Assembly: GCF_003939025.1 (NCBI RefSeq)
Contig: NZ_RQIH01000020.1
Span: forward strand, 1 to 64,000
Direction: 5' to 3'
Length of the DNA stretch: 64,000 bases
Source of the DNA: Rhizobium sophoriradicis
GTDB taxonomy: Bacteria; Pseudomonadota; Alphaproteobacteria; Rhizobiales; Rhizobiaceae
Shown: positions 52,642-60,963 of the stretch, one piece after another
Layout: every line of letters starts with the position of its first letter
How positions within the stretch are numbered: position 1 is the first letter of the stretch
Position numbers and translations under genes: made by a program
Notes under the pieces: model-generated
What the model was told of the DNA's origin: nothing
Database searches by the model: none
Seen by the model: the letters and a program-made list of their open reading frames with translations, nothing else

Positions 52642-53526
52642 TTATCCCTTCCAGAGCGCCCGATACTCAGCCGGTGAAAAGCCGGTTTCGCGGCGAAATC
52701 TGGTCGAGAGGTGGCTCCCGCTGGAGTAGCCACAGGCGATGGCGATCTCGGTCACGCTGATCGCAGTCGTGCGGAGAAGGTCGGTCACGCGTTCAAGACG
52801 GCGTTGGTTATAGAAGCCATAGGGCGTCGAGCCTTGCGACTGCTTGAAAGCGCGGGAAAAATGCTCGTAGGTCAATCCCGCCTCTTCAGCCAGAGCGCGC
52901 ACGCTTGGAGGTCGATCGATGTGAGCTTCAATCCGCCCTATCACGCGCTTGAGAACGGTAGGCGACAATCCTCCTCGAGACAATCTGCCAGATGTGCCGG
53001 AGCGGCGCTGCAGAAGTCCGAAGATAGCCGCGAGATGCCCTTCCACGATCACACTCCCCATGGAATCGTCGTGTGAAAGTTCTCCGGCAATCTGCCGCGC
53101 CAAGCATTGGATCGGCAGATCTCTAAATCCAAGCTCCGGACGCAAGGTGCCGACGCGCGGCAGCTTAGTCGTGAGGTTTGAAAAAAAATCCTGCGTCACG
53201 GTTATCATAAGATAACAACCCTCAGCATCCCCTTCATCCCAACCGCTCCAATGGCAACCGGGCGGAATGTAAACAAGCGAGCCGTCTGGACGCGGACTGA
53301 ACTCGACTCTTCGTCCGTCCAGAAAGTTTTCGCCGGATGCCGCCGTACCCCTTATGTTGAGGAAGATCAGGTGGTCATCCGCGACAACGTCGATAACCTG
53401 TCGCCCGAGACTGCGCCGGCGAACGACATCTGCGCGGGCATGGCTCCAATGGCCTTGCTGGTGAAGGATGATCTCCCCTTGTGACTTCTTCATCCTCTCG
53501 GGGTGAATTGATGGAATGATCCCCAC
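52642..53526 (-). CDS. AraC-family transcriptional regulator
   Basis: A regulator of up to 294 aa. The N-terminal 170 residues are a cupin-like sensing region (RPDGSLVYIPPGCHWSGWDE). The C-terminal domain has both AraC helix-turn-helix motifs: SVRALAEEAGLTYEHFSRAF, then KQSQGSTPYGFYNQRRLERV, and VTEIAIACGYSSGSHLSTRF followed by RRETGFSPAEYRALW. ATG 53526 or the later ATG at 53493 (MKKSQGE) could be the start. It heads the leftward AraC-MFS-468aa unit and is divergent from the methyltransferase gene (255 bp apart), a layout typical for a local activator of both units. Intact. Confidence 0.88.
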   Translation of the reverse strand: MGIIPSIHPERMKKSQGEIILHQQGHWSHARADVVRRRSLGRQVIDVVADDHLIFLNIRGTAASGENFLDGRRVEFSPRPDGSLVYIPPGCHWSGWDEGDAEGCYLMITVTQDFFSNLTTKLPRVGTLRPELGFRDLPIQCLARQIAGELSHDDSMGSVIVEGHLAAIFGLLQRRSGTSGRLSRGGLSPTVLKRVIGRIEAHIDRPPSVRALAEEAGLTYEHFSRAFKQSQGSTPYGFYNQRRLERVTDLLRTTAISVTEIAIACGYSSGSHLSTRFRRETGFSPAEYRALWKG

Positions 53527-53781
53527 TCGACAGCTGCTCCCTTGAAAAACCGGCGTGGTAGCGACCCTACCTCACCCCAAGTTGTCAACAAGCCAGGCTT
53601 TAACCTCAGGTCGAATTTCATGTCAATTTCATGAAAACCAATCAAAATCGTGGATGCGAAAACATGATGTTCGCGATCATCTTCTGCCGACATCATCGCT
53701 GACGGCACAATCTTTTCGGGATGCGCGATTTCCTCCTGAATCCCAAAAACGCGATGGTGCGAGAGAAAGGCAGGCTTTCGC

Positions 53782-54795
53782 ATGCGTGAATTTGCCGACT
53801 TCATTGAGGAGTGCGACCGCGCCCCTCGTCTTAACGAGCTTACTGAGTTTTTTTCGACGACCGCATCCGGTGAGGCCGGAATGCCTATCCGTCCGCCTGA
53901 GCTCGATCGCCGCTTGTTCCCAGTGGACATGACGTTCAGGCGCTTTTCAGCCCTTCATCCGCTGCGCCAAGGTCCGTTTGATAAGCACTACTTGAGCAGC
54001 ATACCCTACCGGCTCGAAGAAGAGTGCCGTTTAGGCAGCGCGATCCTCAAATACGCGCGGGCCAGAAAGGGTCAACTGCAACTCTACACGCTAGGTACAG
54101 CCGAGGGGACGATGGCCCGTGTGATCGGCGAACTTGGCAAGGGCAGGATAGAAACGCTGTCATGCAGTCCCAACGTCGAAAACCTTAGAAGCTTCTATGC
54201 CTATGGCGTTCCTCCTCATGCCATGTTTTTTCACGGACCATTTCATCATTTGACATCGCAAAGGGTCCAAGAAGACGTGGAGCTCCGAAAGTTTGGCAGC
54301 GGTTTCGATATCATCCTCGAGGACACGACTTTCCAGATGTATTCGCCAAATCGCTTCGATCAGATCCGTTTCGTCTCGCAGCATCTCAAGACCAACGGGC
54401 TCTTCATGTTCGTCGAGAAGTTCAGGCATGAAGACGACGAGGAATATCGGCGGCGGGAACGCCAGAAGGACCATAGCTTCAAAGCTCGCTTCTTCAGCGC
54501 GTCAGATATTAGCGCGAAGGAAGAGACGGTGCTAACGCGAATGGATCGAAACGAAGTCACCCTTTCGGAGATGAGCGAAACACTACGCCGGTTCTTTGGA
54601 CACTCATTCGTCACCTGGAACAGCGGCAATTTCTACACGCTTGTCTCCAGCAACAGTCAGCAGAATCTCGACCTGTTCCTATCGAAGCTGTCCCCACCCG
54701 CGATTCCGGCAGAATATGTCTATGCGGACCTTCCTTACCGCCTTTACCCGGAATCCGACGCAAGGCGGCTATCGGGGCGATCCTGGACCCTTTAG
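53782..54795 (+). CDS. Class I SAM-dependent methyltransferase-like protein
   Basis: A 337-aa protein whose central part has a methyltransferase-type Rossmann fold. QLYTLGTAEGTMARVIGELG (about residues 98-117) is in the glycine-rich SAM-binding position, followed by IETLSCSPNVENLRSFYAYG, an FDIILEDTTFQMY strand and QHLKTNGLFMFVEKF. The glycine motif is atypical. The C-terminal 100 residues are helical with HSFVTWNSGNFYTLVSSNS. It resembles CmoA/TehB-type enzymes in outline only; the substrate is unknown. It is divergent from the araC gene and followed by a 156-aa gene, so it probably belongs to one pathway with the exporter. Intact. Confidence 0.65.
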   Translation: MREFADFIEECDRAPRLNELTEFFSTTASGEAGMPIRPPELDRRLFPVDMTFRRFSALHPLRQGPFDKHYLSSIPYRLEEECRLGSAILKYARARKGQLQLYTLGTAEGTMARVIGELGKGRIETLSCSPNVENLRSFYAYGVPPHAMFFHGPFHHLTSQRVQEDVELRKFGSGFDIILEDTTFQMYSPNRFDQIRFVSQHLKTNGLFMFVEKFRHEDDEEYRRRERQKDHSFKARFFSASDISAKEETVLTRMDRNEVTLSEMSETLRRFFGHSFVTWNSGNFYTLVSSNSQQNLDLFLSKLSPPAIPAEYVYADLPYRLYPESDARRLSGRSWTL

Positions 54796-54958
54796 CGACT
54801 CCTCATCGTCACCGTCGCGTGAGTGCAACTGCGTCACGTCTTCACGAGCCTCAACTGGAACAACGTTCGCGTCAGCAGAAAGCGCTCCATCACGTTGAGC
54901 AGCCCTCAGCGCTTTGCCATCTCGAAAAGCCTTTTTTCTTCAAACGGGCAGGAACAGC

Positions 54959-55429
54959 ATGAAGAAATCGATTGGCGAAGTCCGTCACTTCGTTAAGCTG
55001 AGCCCGCCGGGCAACGCGCATCTGGTCCTGCCACGAGGGCCATCAATCGCGGGTGAGGAAGATGTTCCAACGGGCGTTCATGTCGCCGAAGCGTGTGTCG
55101 CTATTCCGCGCACGCAGCACGTTGCCGACAAGATCTGCACGCAAATCGAGGACTTCTACCAATCCCTCGTCGCCGTGGGACCTGACAGGCTTCTAGCTTT
55201 CGAAGGTGGAGGCGCGATCATAAGGCCGACCAGTGAAAGCCTGTTCTTCACGGTCTCAGCGCGAGACCTCGTCACATTCTGTGGCATCCGCGCGCTGTTG
55301 GAAGCAGGCTTGTTTCTGGCCACGTCCGTGTCCGAGGGGGCTATAGAGTGGCTTCACGCAGACAGCACGCGATCTGGTGAGACCTGCAATCGCCTCCACA
55401 ACGACCGCTGCGGAAGGGACGAACAGTAG
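54959..55429 (+). CDS. Unrecognised 156-aa protein after the methyltransferase
   Basis: ATG 54959 (MKKSIGEVRHFVKLSPPGNA) with AGGA upstream is preferred over the longer frame from 54914. The protein is soluble-looking, with GVHVAEACVAIPRTQHVADK, ICTQIEDFYQSLVAVGPDRL and LAFEGGGAIIRPTSESLFFT segments. No family was recognised. It lies 163 bp after the methyltransferase gene in the same direction and converges with traA (stops about 105 bp apart). Linkage to the methyltransferase suggests a partner function, but this is inference. Confidence 0.5.
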   Translation: MKKSIGEVRHFVKLSPPGNAHLVLPRGPSIAGEEDVPTGVHVAEACVAIPRTQHVADKICTQIEDFYQSLVAVGPDRLLAFEGGGAIIRPTSESLFFTVSARDLVTFCGIRALLEAGLFLATSVSEGAIEWLHADSTRSGETCNRLHNDRCGRDEQ

Positions 55430-55533
55430 CTTCGACCGCTCCGCCACCCAAAGGAAAATCGATCTCGGGACAATCAGGTCGTAGTGCTTTTCCCATCGAC
55501 CAACCATTTCGTCACCCCGCTTTTCTTCGAGTC

Positions 55534-58500
55534 TCAGAGGTTGATGCCGCGAGCGCGGCTAGCAGCCCTTTGGCGCCGCTCCACTATGATCTGCTCGCTG
55601 CTCTGCAGGCGGACAGTCTGCTGCAGGACCTTCAGCCGCTCCTGCATCGCCGCGAAAGCTCCGCGCTGCGTCGGTGGCACTACGTTGGCGATAGCCTTAT
55701 CGCCTCGGACGAGGGCATTGCGACCAAAGCGCTCGTCGAGCGCTCGGCTGACAGCGGCAAACTCCCGGCCAATGCCCGGATCGAGGGAAGCGGCGGAAAC
55801 ACTCAGCTTCCTGCTGTCCTTGCTCACCTCGACCGTCAGGTGCGCCAACGCCTCTTCCGCAGCTTTCGAAAGAGCTGGAATGGCAACCGCCATGCGCCGC
55901 CGTTCGTCCGTGATAGCCTGGCGTTCGGCATCGAGGGCATTGAGGTGGGCCGCACCGAGCGCGCGCAGGCGCGCTGCAGCTTCCGGCACGGCCGCCACAG
56001 CCTCTTTCCGCTCTCGGCCGGAGGCCAGCATCCGGTCCATCAGGCGATCCGAACCACGCAAGGCGCCATAGGCGGCGGGATTGTTGGTCACCGCGGCTCC
56101 AATGCGCTCGGCGGCAAAACCTTTCTGGAGAAGTTCCTCGATCTTGCCGACGACTTCAGCCGGATCGCGCCAGATTGTCGTTGCCGCGTTCGCCAGTGCC
56201 GCACGCTGCTGACGGTAGAGAGGCGACGCAAGAGCCCGAGATCGCGCCTCGTCGTCAACGGGGACCTTGAACTCGGTGACGGCGGCGAGCATAGGGGGAA
56301 TGGGAACGTTCTCCTTCCCCACCCCCTTCTCCGTCTCTGTCCTCAGATCGACACTGGCGCCGGCAACGATCTTTGAGCGATCCCGACGTTCGGCAAGATG
56401 CTGCTCGTCGGCAAAGCGTCGCACGGCTTCGAACAAGCGGGTCAGCTTTCCGCGCCATTCATCCGTGAGGTCCTCCGGCATGCGCTCGACAATATTGCGT
56501 TCAGCGATCACATCCGCCTTCGCGCTAAATGCGCTCCAGCCAAAGCGGGCCGTCAAAGCTTCGCTCACCGCCTTGATCTCCTGCACCACCGATCGATCTT
56601 TGGCGGCGAGCGCAAAGGCCGTCTTATAAGCATCGTCCCCGCCCTGGCTGCGCACCGCCTCGATCTCGAGAAGACGTGCCATCGCGCGTTCGGAGAGCGC
56701 CGGGATCGACAATGACATATGCGCGCGGCGCGTCTGCTCGCGCAGTTCGAACCGTTCGGCGTTCCTGCGGAACTCGGTCGCATGGGCACGGGCCATCGGA
56801 AGCAGTTCCTTCACGGCCGCAACAGCGACATTGCGCTCTTCACGCGCCGCGCGTCCGTCGACGATCAGCTCGGAGCCACGCAGCCGGCCAAGCCGACCAG
56901 GGGCTGCGGCAAGGTCGTCGGCGAGCCTGCGGGGTGCGACTCCGATATCCGACGCCAGTGCATTCAGGGAGATGAGCGCTGCATCCGGATCCCGGTAGAT
57001 CTTCTGCAGCAGTGGCCGCAGGATCACCTCCCGCTCTGTCCAGGCCGGCGACGCAAGCTGCGCCAACCGCGCATCCTCCTCGACGCTGCTGACAAAGGAC
57101 GTGGCCGGCGGGATCAGATAGGGTGTTTCATCAGCGCTCGCGCCCGAGACGTAGTGGGATGCAGTTCGCGCGTCACTGGATGTCGCTTCGACCATCGTCT
57201 GGCTCCGCTCTTCATTGTAGGCGACCCGCCGTTCCCGCTCGATGGCAAAGCCGAGCGCCACGCTTGCCCTCTCCCAGAGCTTTTCCACCTGCTCCCTCTT
57301 CTCGGCAATCCACGCCCAGCGCCGGGTAAGGCTTTCCTCCATCTCGGCTGCGGCAAGCGAGAGATGATCGAGCCCGCGGCGCCGGGCGAAGTCGTTCGCG
57401 TGTGCGCGGTAACTGGCCTCGCTCTCAAAATCGAGCGTCGTCGTCTTGGCACCGGAGCGCGACAAGCGTTCGACGAGCGGATTGAAGAGTTCCGGCCGAT
57501 GACTTTCCCGCTCGATGCGCTCCTGTCGTGCGCTAGCGGTCTCGACCTGACTGGCCGTCCAGACGTTGCGATCGACCTCCCTCTCCTCGTAACGCTTGTG
57601 ACCTGTCTCCTCGTCGACAACGGTAATCTGGACCTTGACCCGCTCGACACCATCCTTTCTGAGCGTCACGGTGTCGCCTTCCTGGATGCCGGCCTCCTCG
57701 AGTGCCTTCGGCAGGCTCACGCCCCAAAGCCGATAGACGGTTCCGCCGTCGGCCCTGACGTCGGCATAAGGGCTGTCGTCGGCATCCTCGTCATCGGGCC
57801 GGAATTTGGCTTCGCCGGTTTCGACAAGCTCGCCGGTCACACCCGCGGCATGATCGACACGCGGCTTGCGTCCCCATTCAGGTTTTGCCGCAAAATCTTC
57901 TTTGGCCGCATAAAGATCGACGCGGTCGCGATGCCTCGTCATCGACACATAGGTCAGATGCTGGTCCATCATCCCGGTTGCCAGCACGAAGGTGCGATCG
58001 ACGGTAGCACCCTGCGATTTGTGGATCGTTGCGGCATAGCCGTGATCGACATGGCGATAGCTGTCTTCGCTGAAGACGAGCTTGCGGCCGTTGTCGAGCA
58101 GAACCGAAAGCAGCGGATCTCCACGCTTGTCGCCGGTGGAAACAACGGTGCCGAGCATGCCGTTCTTCACATACTGTGGCCCGGAGTGCTTGGCGCGCGG
58201 CTCAAGGAAGCGGGCGTTCTCCAGGAAGATGATCCGATCGCCGGCGGCAAATTCCCGTACGCCCCGCTCGCTCCGGAAGCTGCGGCTTTCACTGAGCGCT
58301 CCCTCCTGCGTCATCACCGATCGCAGCGCCTCGTTCAACTTGCGAACATCGTCGTTGGTGTGGGCCAGCACCAGCAGTTCATCACCGCGAAGGCGGCCAT
58401 CCCCGCCCTCAGACGTTGATCGCTCTATTGCCTCTCTGCGCGCAGCAGCCCAGTCGGAGACGATGCGATCGATCGTTTCCTCGCGTGACCCTGCCTCGAC

Positions 58501-60231
58501 CAGATGGCCATGCCGGGCATAGGCGTCGAGGCCTTTCTCGACCTCGCCGCGGGCAAACAGCCGCGAGGCATTACGTGCCCAGGCCTCACGCTGGCGGCGC
58601 ACGCCGGCAAGCTCTGCAAAGCCGATGCGTTCGGTAATTGCCCGGAAGGCAGCACCGGCCTGGATCGGCTGCAACTGCATCGCGTCGCCGACCAGCACGA
58701 CCTTTACCTCAGCCTCCTCGGCAATCTTCAGCACACGGGCCATCTGCTGCGAGGCCACCATGCCGGCCTCGTCGATCACCAGCACATCACCGCGATGGAG
58801 CGTGTCGCGCCCATTGGCCCAGGCCAGTTCCCAGGAGGCAAGCGTCCGCGACTTGATGCCGGAACTGTCTTGCAGCCCTTCCGCGGCCTTGCCGGCAAGG
58901 GCTGCACCGATCACCCGGTGTCCCTCGCTCTCCCAGGCAAGACGTGCGGCAGCAAGCAGCGTCGATTTGCCGGCGCCGGCAAGGCCTACAATAGCGGCAA
59001 TGTCACCGTCACCGGTGACATGACGGACAGCATCGACCTGCTCTGCATCGAGCCGAAACGGATTCTTAGGATCGCCGCTCTCGATGCTCTCCACGCGTTC
59101 AATCGCCACCGTCACAATCCGCTCGGAAACACCGAAGCCGCGGCGCTCCGACAAAACCCGCGCCGACTGCGCCATGTCGTATTCGATGCGCAGCATCTCC
59201 CGCGTCGTAAACATCGCGGGCTCCGACACCTTTCCTGTCTCTGCCTCGATCTCCTGCGGCTTCAGTATGACCAGCTGGTCCGACGCCATCAGCCTGGCGC
59301 GGATGTTGGCAAAATCGGTGGGATCGTCGACATAACGATGCAGCGCCCTGGCGATGTCGCGCTCGTCGAAGGTAGAGCGTTCATTGCCGAGCTGCTTCAG
59401 CAAAAGCTCCGGCTCTGAAAGCAGCCGATCGGCCATCTCCTGGCGCCGGGCGAGATCAGCCGGCGCGAAGTGGAGCTCCCTGCCCTTCCTCGCCAGCGCC
59501 GCCTTCTCCGGCCCGAGATGTTTTTGCGCGATGCCGTCGAGGCCCTGTTCGGCATAGGAGCGACCGTCGAGGCGGATGTCATGCCCAGCAAGGGCCAAGT
59601 GCCGGTTGGCCGTTTCCGCCCAGGCGATCTTCCACGCCTTCATCGTTTCCTTGTCGCCCGCCCAGACTTTGTAGACGATCTTGCCGTTCGGGCGGTCCGG
59701 CGTGACGACACGCAGCGGCTTGCCGTCCTCACCAAGCACTGGAACCTTCTTTGCCCCGAACCCCTCCTCCGTCAGCGGCCGGAGCGTCGTCATCAGGTGG
59801 ATGTGCGGGTTGCCCTCCTTGTCGTGATAGACCCAGTCGGCGATCATTCCTTTCGAGATGAGATTGTCGCGGATGAATTCGCGCACCAGCGTGATATTCT
59901 CGGCCCGCGTCAGCTCCTCCGGCAGCGCGATGATCAGTTCGCGGGCGAGCTGTGCATCCGCCCGCGTCTCGAAAGCGTCGACCGCATTCCACAGCGCCTC
60001 GCTCGCCTTGGCGACGAGTTGCCCGGCAATCGCCTCCCTGAGCCAGGTGGGTATCTGCCCCGGCAGCGCCAGTTCCTCATGCATGAGCTCCGACGCCCCG
60101 CCCCTGTAGCTGAACGACGTGCCGGCCTGCTCGTCCATCATCCGGGCGCGATGGCGATAGGCGGCAGCCGAGACGATGCTGCGTCCCGATCCCCTGCTGA
60201 TCACCTGCGCTCTGACGAACATGATCGCCAC
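55534..60231 (-). CDS. traA: Conjugative relaxase/helicase TraA (Ti/pSym type)
   Basis: A 1565-aa two-domain transfer initiator. The N-terminal MobA/MobL relaxase domain would nick oriT; the segment SAAAYRHRARMMDE precedes the metal site GNPHIHLMTTLRPL near residues 140-152. The RecD-like helicase half has Walker A VGLAGAGKSTLLAAARLAW near residue 416 and Walker B VLVIDEAGMVASQQM. Further conserved are EDSYRHVDHGYAATIHKSQG and YVSMTRHRDRVDLYAAKED. The long C-terminal region is helical. Length is in the range of rhizobial TraA proteins. It is transcribed away from oriT and traCDG. The traF and traB genes that follow traA on Ti plasmids are absent; a small unrelated gene converges with it instead. 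Confidence 0.95.
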   Translation of the reverse strand: MAIMFVRAQVISRGSGRSIVSAAAYRHRARMMDEQAGTSFSYRGGASELMHEELALPGQIPTWLREAIAGQLVAKASEALWNAVDAFETRADAQLARELIIALPEELTRAENITLVREFIRDNLISKGMIADWVYHDKEGNPHIHLMTTLRPLTEEGFGAKKVPVLGEDGKPLRVVTPDRPNGKIVYKVWAGDKETMKAWKIAWAETANRHLALAGHDIRLDGRSYAEQGLDGIAQKHLGPEKAALARKGRELHFAPADLARRQEMADRLLSEPELLLKQLGNERSTFDERDIARALHRYVDDPTDFANIRARLMASDQLVILKPQEIEAETGKVSEPAMFTTREMLRIEYDMAQSARVLSERRGFGVSERIVTVAIERVESIESGDPKNPFRLDAEQVDAVRHVTGDGDIAAIVGLAGAGKSTLLAAARLAWESEGHRVIGAALAGKAAEGLQDSSGIKSRTLASWELAWANGRDTLHRGDVLVIDEAGMVASQQMARVLKIAEEAEVKVVLVGDAMQLQPIQAGAAFRAITERIGFAELAGVRRQREAWARNASRLFARGEVEKGLDAYARHGHLVEAGSREETIDRIVSDWAAARREAIERSTSEGGDGRLRGDELLVLAHTNDDVRKLNEALRSVMTQEGALSESRSFRSERGVREFAAGDRIIFLENARFLEPRAKHSGPQYVKNGMLGTVVSTGDKRGDPLLSVLLDNGRKLVFSEDSYRHVDHGYAATIHKSQGATVDRTFVLATGMMDQHLTYVSMTRHRDRVDLYAAKEDFAAKPEWGRKPRVDHAAGVTGELVETGEAKFRPDDEDADDSPYADVRADGGTVYRLWGVSLPKALEEAGIQEGDTVTLRKDGVERVKVQITVVDEETGHKRYEEREVDRNVWTASQVETASARQERIERESHRPELFNPLVERLSRSGAKTTTLDFESEASYRAHANDFARRRGLDHLSLAAAEMEESLTRRWAWIAEKREQVEKLWERASVALGFAIERERRVAYNEERSQTMVEATSSDARTASHYVSGASADETPYLIPPATSFVSSVEEDARLAQLASPAWTEREVILRPLLQKIYRDPDAALISLNALASDIGVAPRRLADDLAAAPGRLGRLRGSELIVDGRAAREERNVAVAAVKELLPMARAHATEFRRNAERFELREQTRRAHMSLSIPALSERAMARLLEIEAVRSQGGDDAYKTAFALAAKDRSVVQEIKAVSEALTARFGWSAFSAKADVIAERNIVERMPEDLTDEWRGKLTRLFEAVRRFADEQHLAERRDRSKIVAGASVDLRTETEKGVGKENVPIPPMLAAVTEFKVPVDDEARSRALASPLYRQQRAALANAATTIWRDPAEVVGKIEELLQKGFAAERIGAAVTNNPAAYGALRGSDRLMDRMLASGRERKEAVAAVPEAAARLRALGAAHLNALDAERQAITDERRRMAVAIPALSKAAEEALAHLTVEVSKDSRKLSVSAASLDPGIGREFAAVSRALDERFGRNALVRGDKAIANVVPPTQRGAFAAMQERLKVLQQTVRLQSSEQIIVERRQRAASRARGINL

Positions 60232-60255
60232 CGGTGTCTCCAGACTGGCCCAAGC

Positions 60256-60284
60256 ACGTCGCGACAGCGACGTATATTGCGCCC
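60256..60284 (-). other. oriT nick region
   Basis: Between traA and traC lies ACGTCGC-GACA-GCGACGT (56-62 and 67-73 of the 602xx block), directly followed by ATATTGCGCCCT. On the minus strand this reads AGGGCGCAATATACGTCGC, almost identical to the nick region of the Ti-plasmid/RSF1010 oriT group (GGGCGCAATTATACGTCGC). Position and hairpin agree with the TraA relaxase next to it. Confidence 0.85.
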
Positions 60285-60452
60285 TCGAACAGATCGGACC
60301 GAAGGGCCGATGCCGCTTTTCCGGAACACGGCCATCGGCCGGAATTCCGGCTGCGACGTTTTCGACTTGATGGAAAATAGCCCATTTAACTATTTTATTC
60401 TAGTTAGTATAATCTGTCCGCTGAGGTTATTTTCAGGAAGGATGAATCACCG

Positions 60453-60740
60453 ATGGCCACAAAATCATCGATCACCGACATAGACACCCAGATCGAAAAG
60501 CTGCGCGAGCGCAGGCGCGCGATGATCGCCAAGTCCGCCGAGCGCTTTGCGCGGGCCGCGACGAAGTCGGGCCTGGCGGAAATGGAGATCACCGACGAGG
60601 AGGTCGATCGCCTCGTCGAGGAGATCGCGGCGCGATTTCGCAAAGGAGAGAAGAAGGGGACTGATGGCGCATCTGTTTCGCCGCGTCGACCAGCAGCTGG
60701 CGTCGCTGGAACGCCGGCGGAGGTTTCTCATGACGGCTGA
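60453..60740 (+). CDS. traC: Conjugal transfer protein TraC
   Basis: A 95-aa TraC of the Ti/pSym group, thought to help relaxosome formation at oriT. It shows DIDTQIEKLRERRRAMIAKS, then AERFARAATKSGL and EEVDRLVEEIAARFRKGEKK. The strong ribosome-binding site AGGAAGGA lies 10 bp before ATG 60453. It overlaps the traD start and is transcribed away from oriT. Intact. Confidence 0.88.
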   Translation: MATKSSITDIDTQIEKLRERRRAMIAKSAERFARAATKSGLAEMEITDEEVDRLVEEIAARFRKGEKKGTDGASVSPRRPAAGVAGTPAEVSHDG

Positions 60741-60963
60741 TCGTAGGCACAAGGCGCGCGAAAAGTTTTTGCTCGGCGGCCTCGTCGTCAAGGCGGGAAT
60801 TTCAAAGGCCGACCGGGCGTTCCTACTAGGCGGCTTTCTCGAATTGGCAAGGATCGCCCCGGGTTCATCGGAGCATCGGCGCTTGCGCGATATCGGCGAG
60901 GAGGCGTTCAAGATCTCCAAGCTCGACGGCGGTTCGCTACGCATCGCGGAGGCGGCCGAATGA
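60730..60963 (+). CDS. traD: Conjugal transfer protein TraD
   Basis: A 77-aa TraD-type protein from ATG 60730 (MTADRRHKAREKFLLGGLVV), then KAGISKADRAFLLGGFLELA. The Ti-plasmid TraD is about 71 aa, so this start fits better than ATG 60664, which would add 22 residues. It overlaps the end of traC and, by a few bases, the start of traG. Intact. Confidence 0.85.
   Translation: MTADRRHKAREKFLLGGLVVKAGISKADRAFLLGGFLELARIAPGSSEHRRLRDIGEEAFKISKLDGGSLRIAEAAE

Noticed and set aside
56719..58419. A 566-aa plus-strand gene opposite traA
   Set aside because: It is antisense to the strongly conserved TraA helicase region and results from high GC content.
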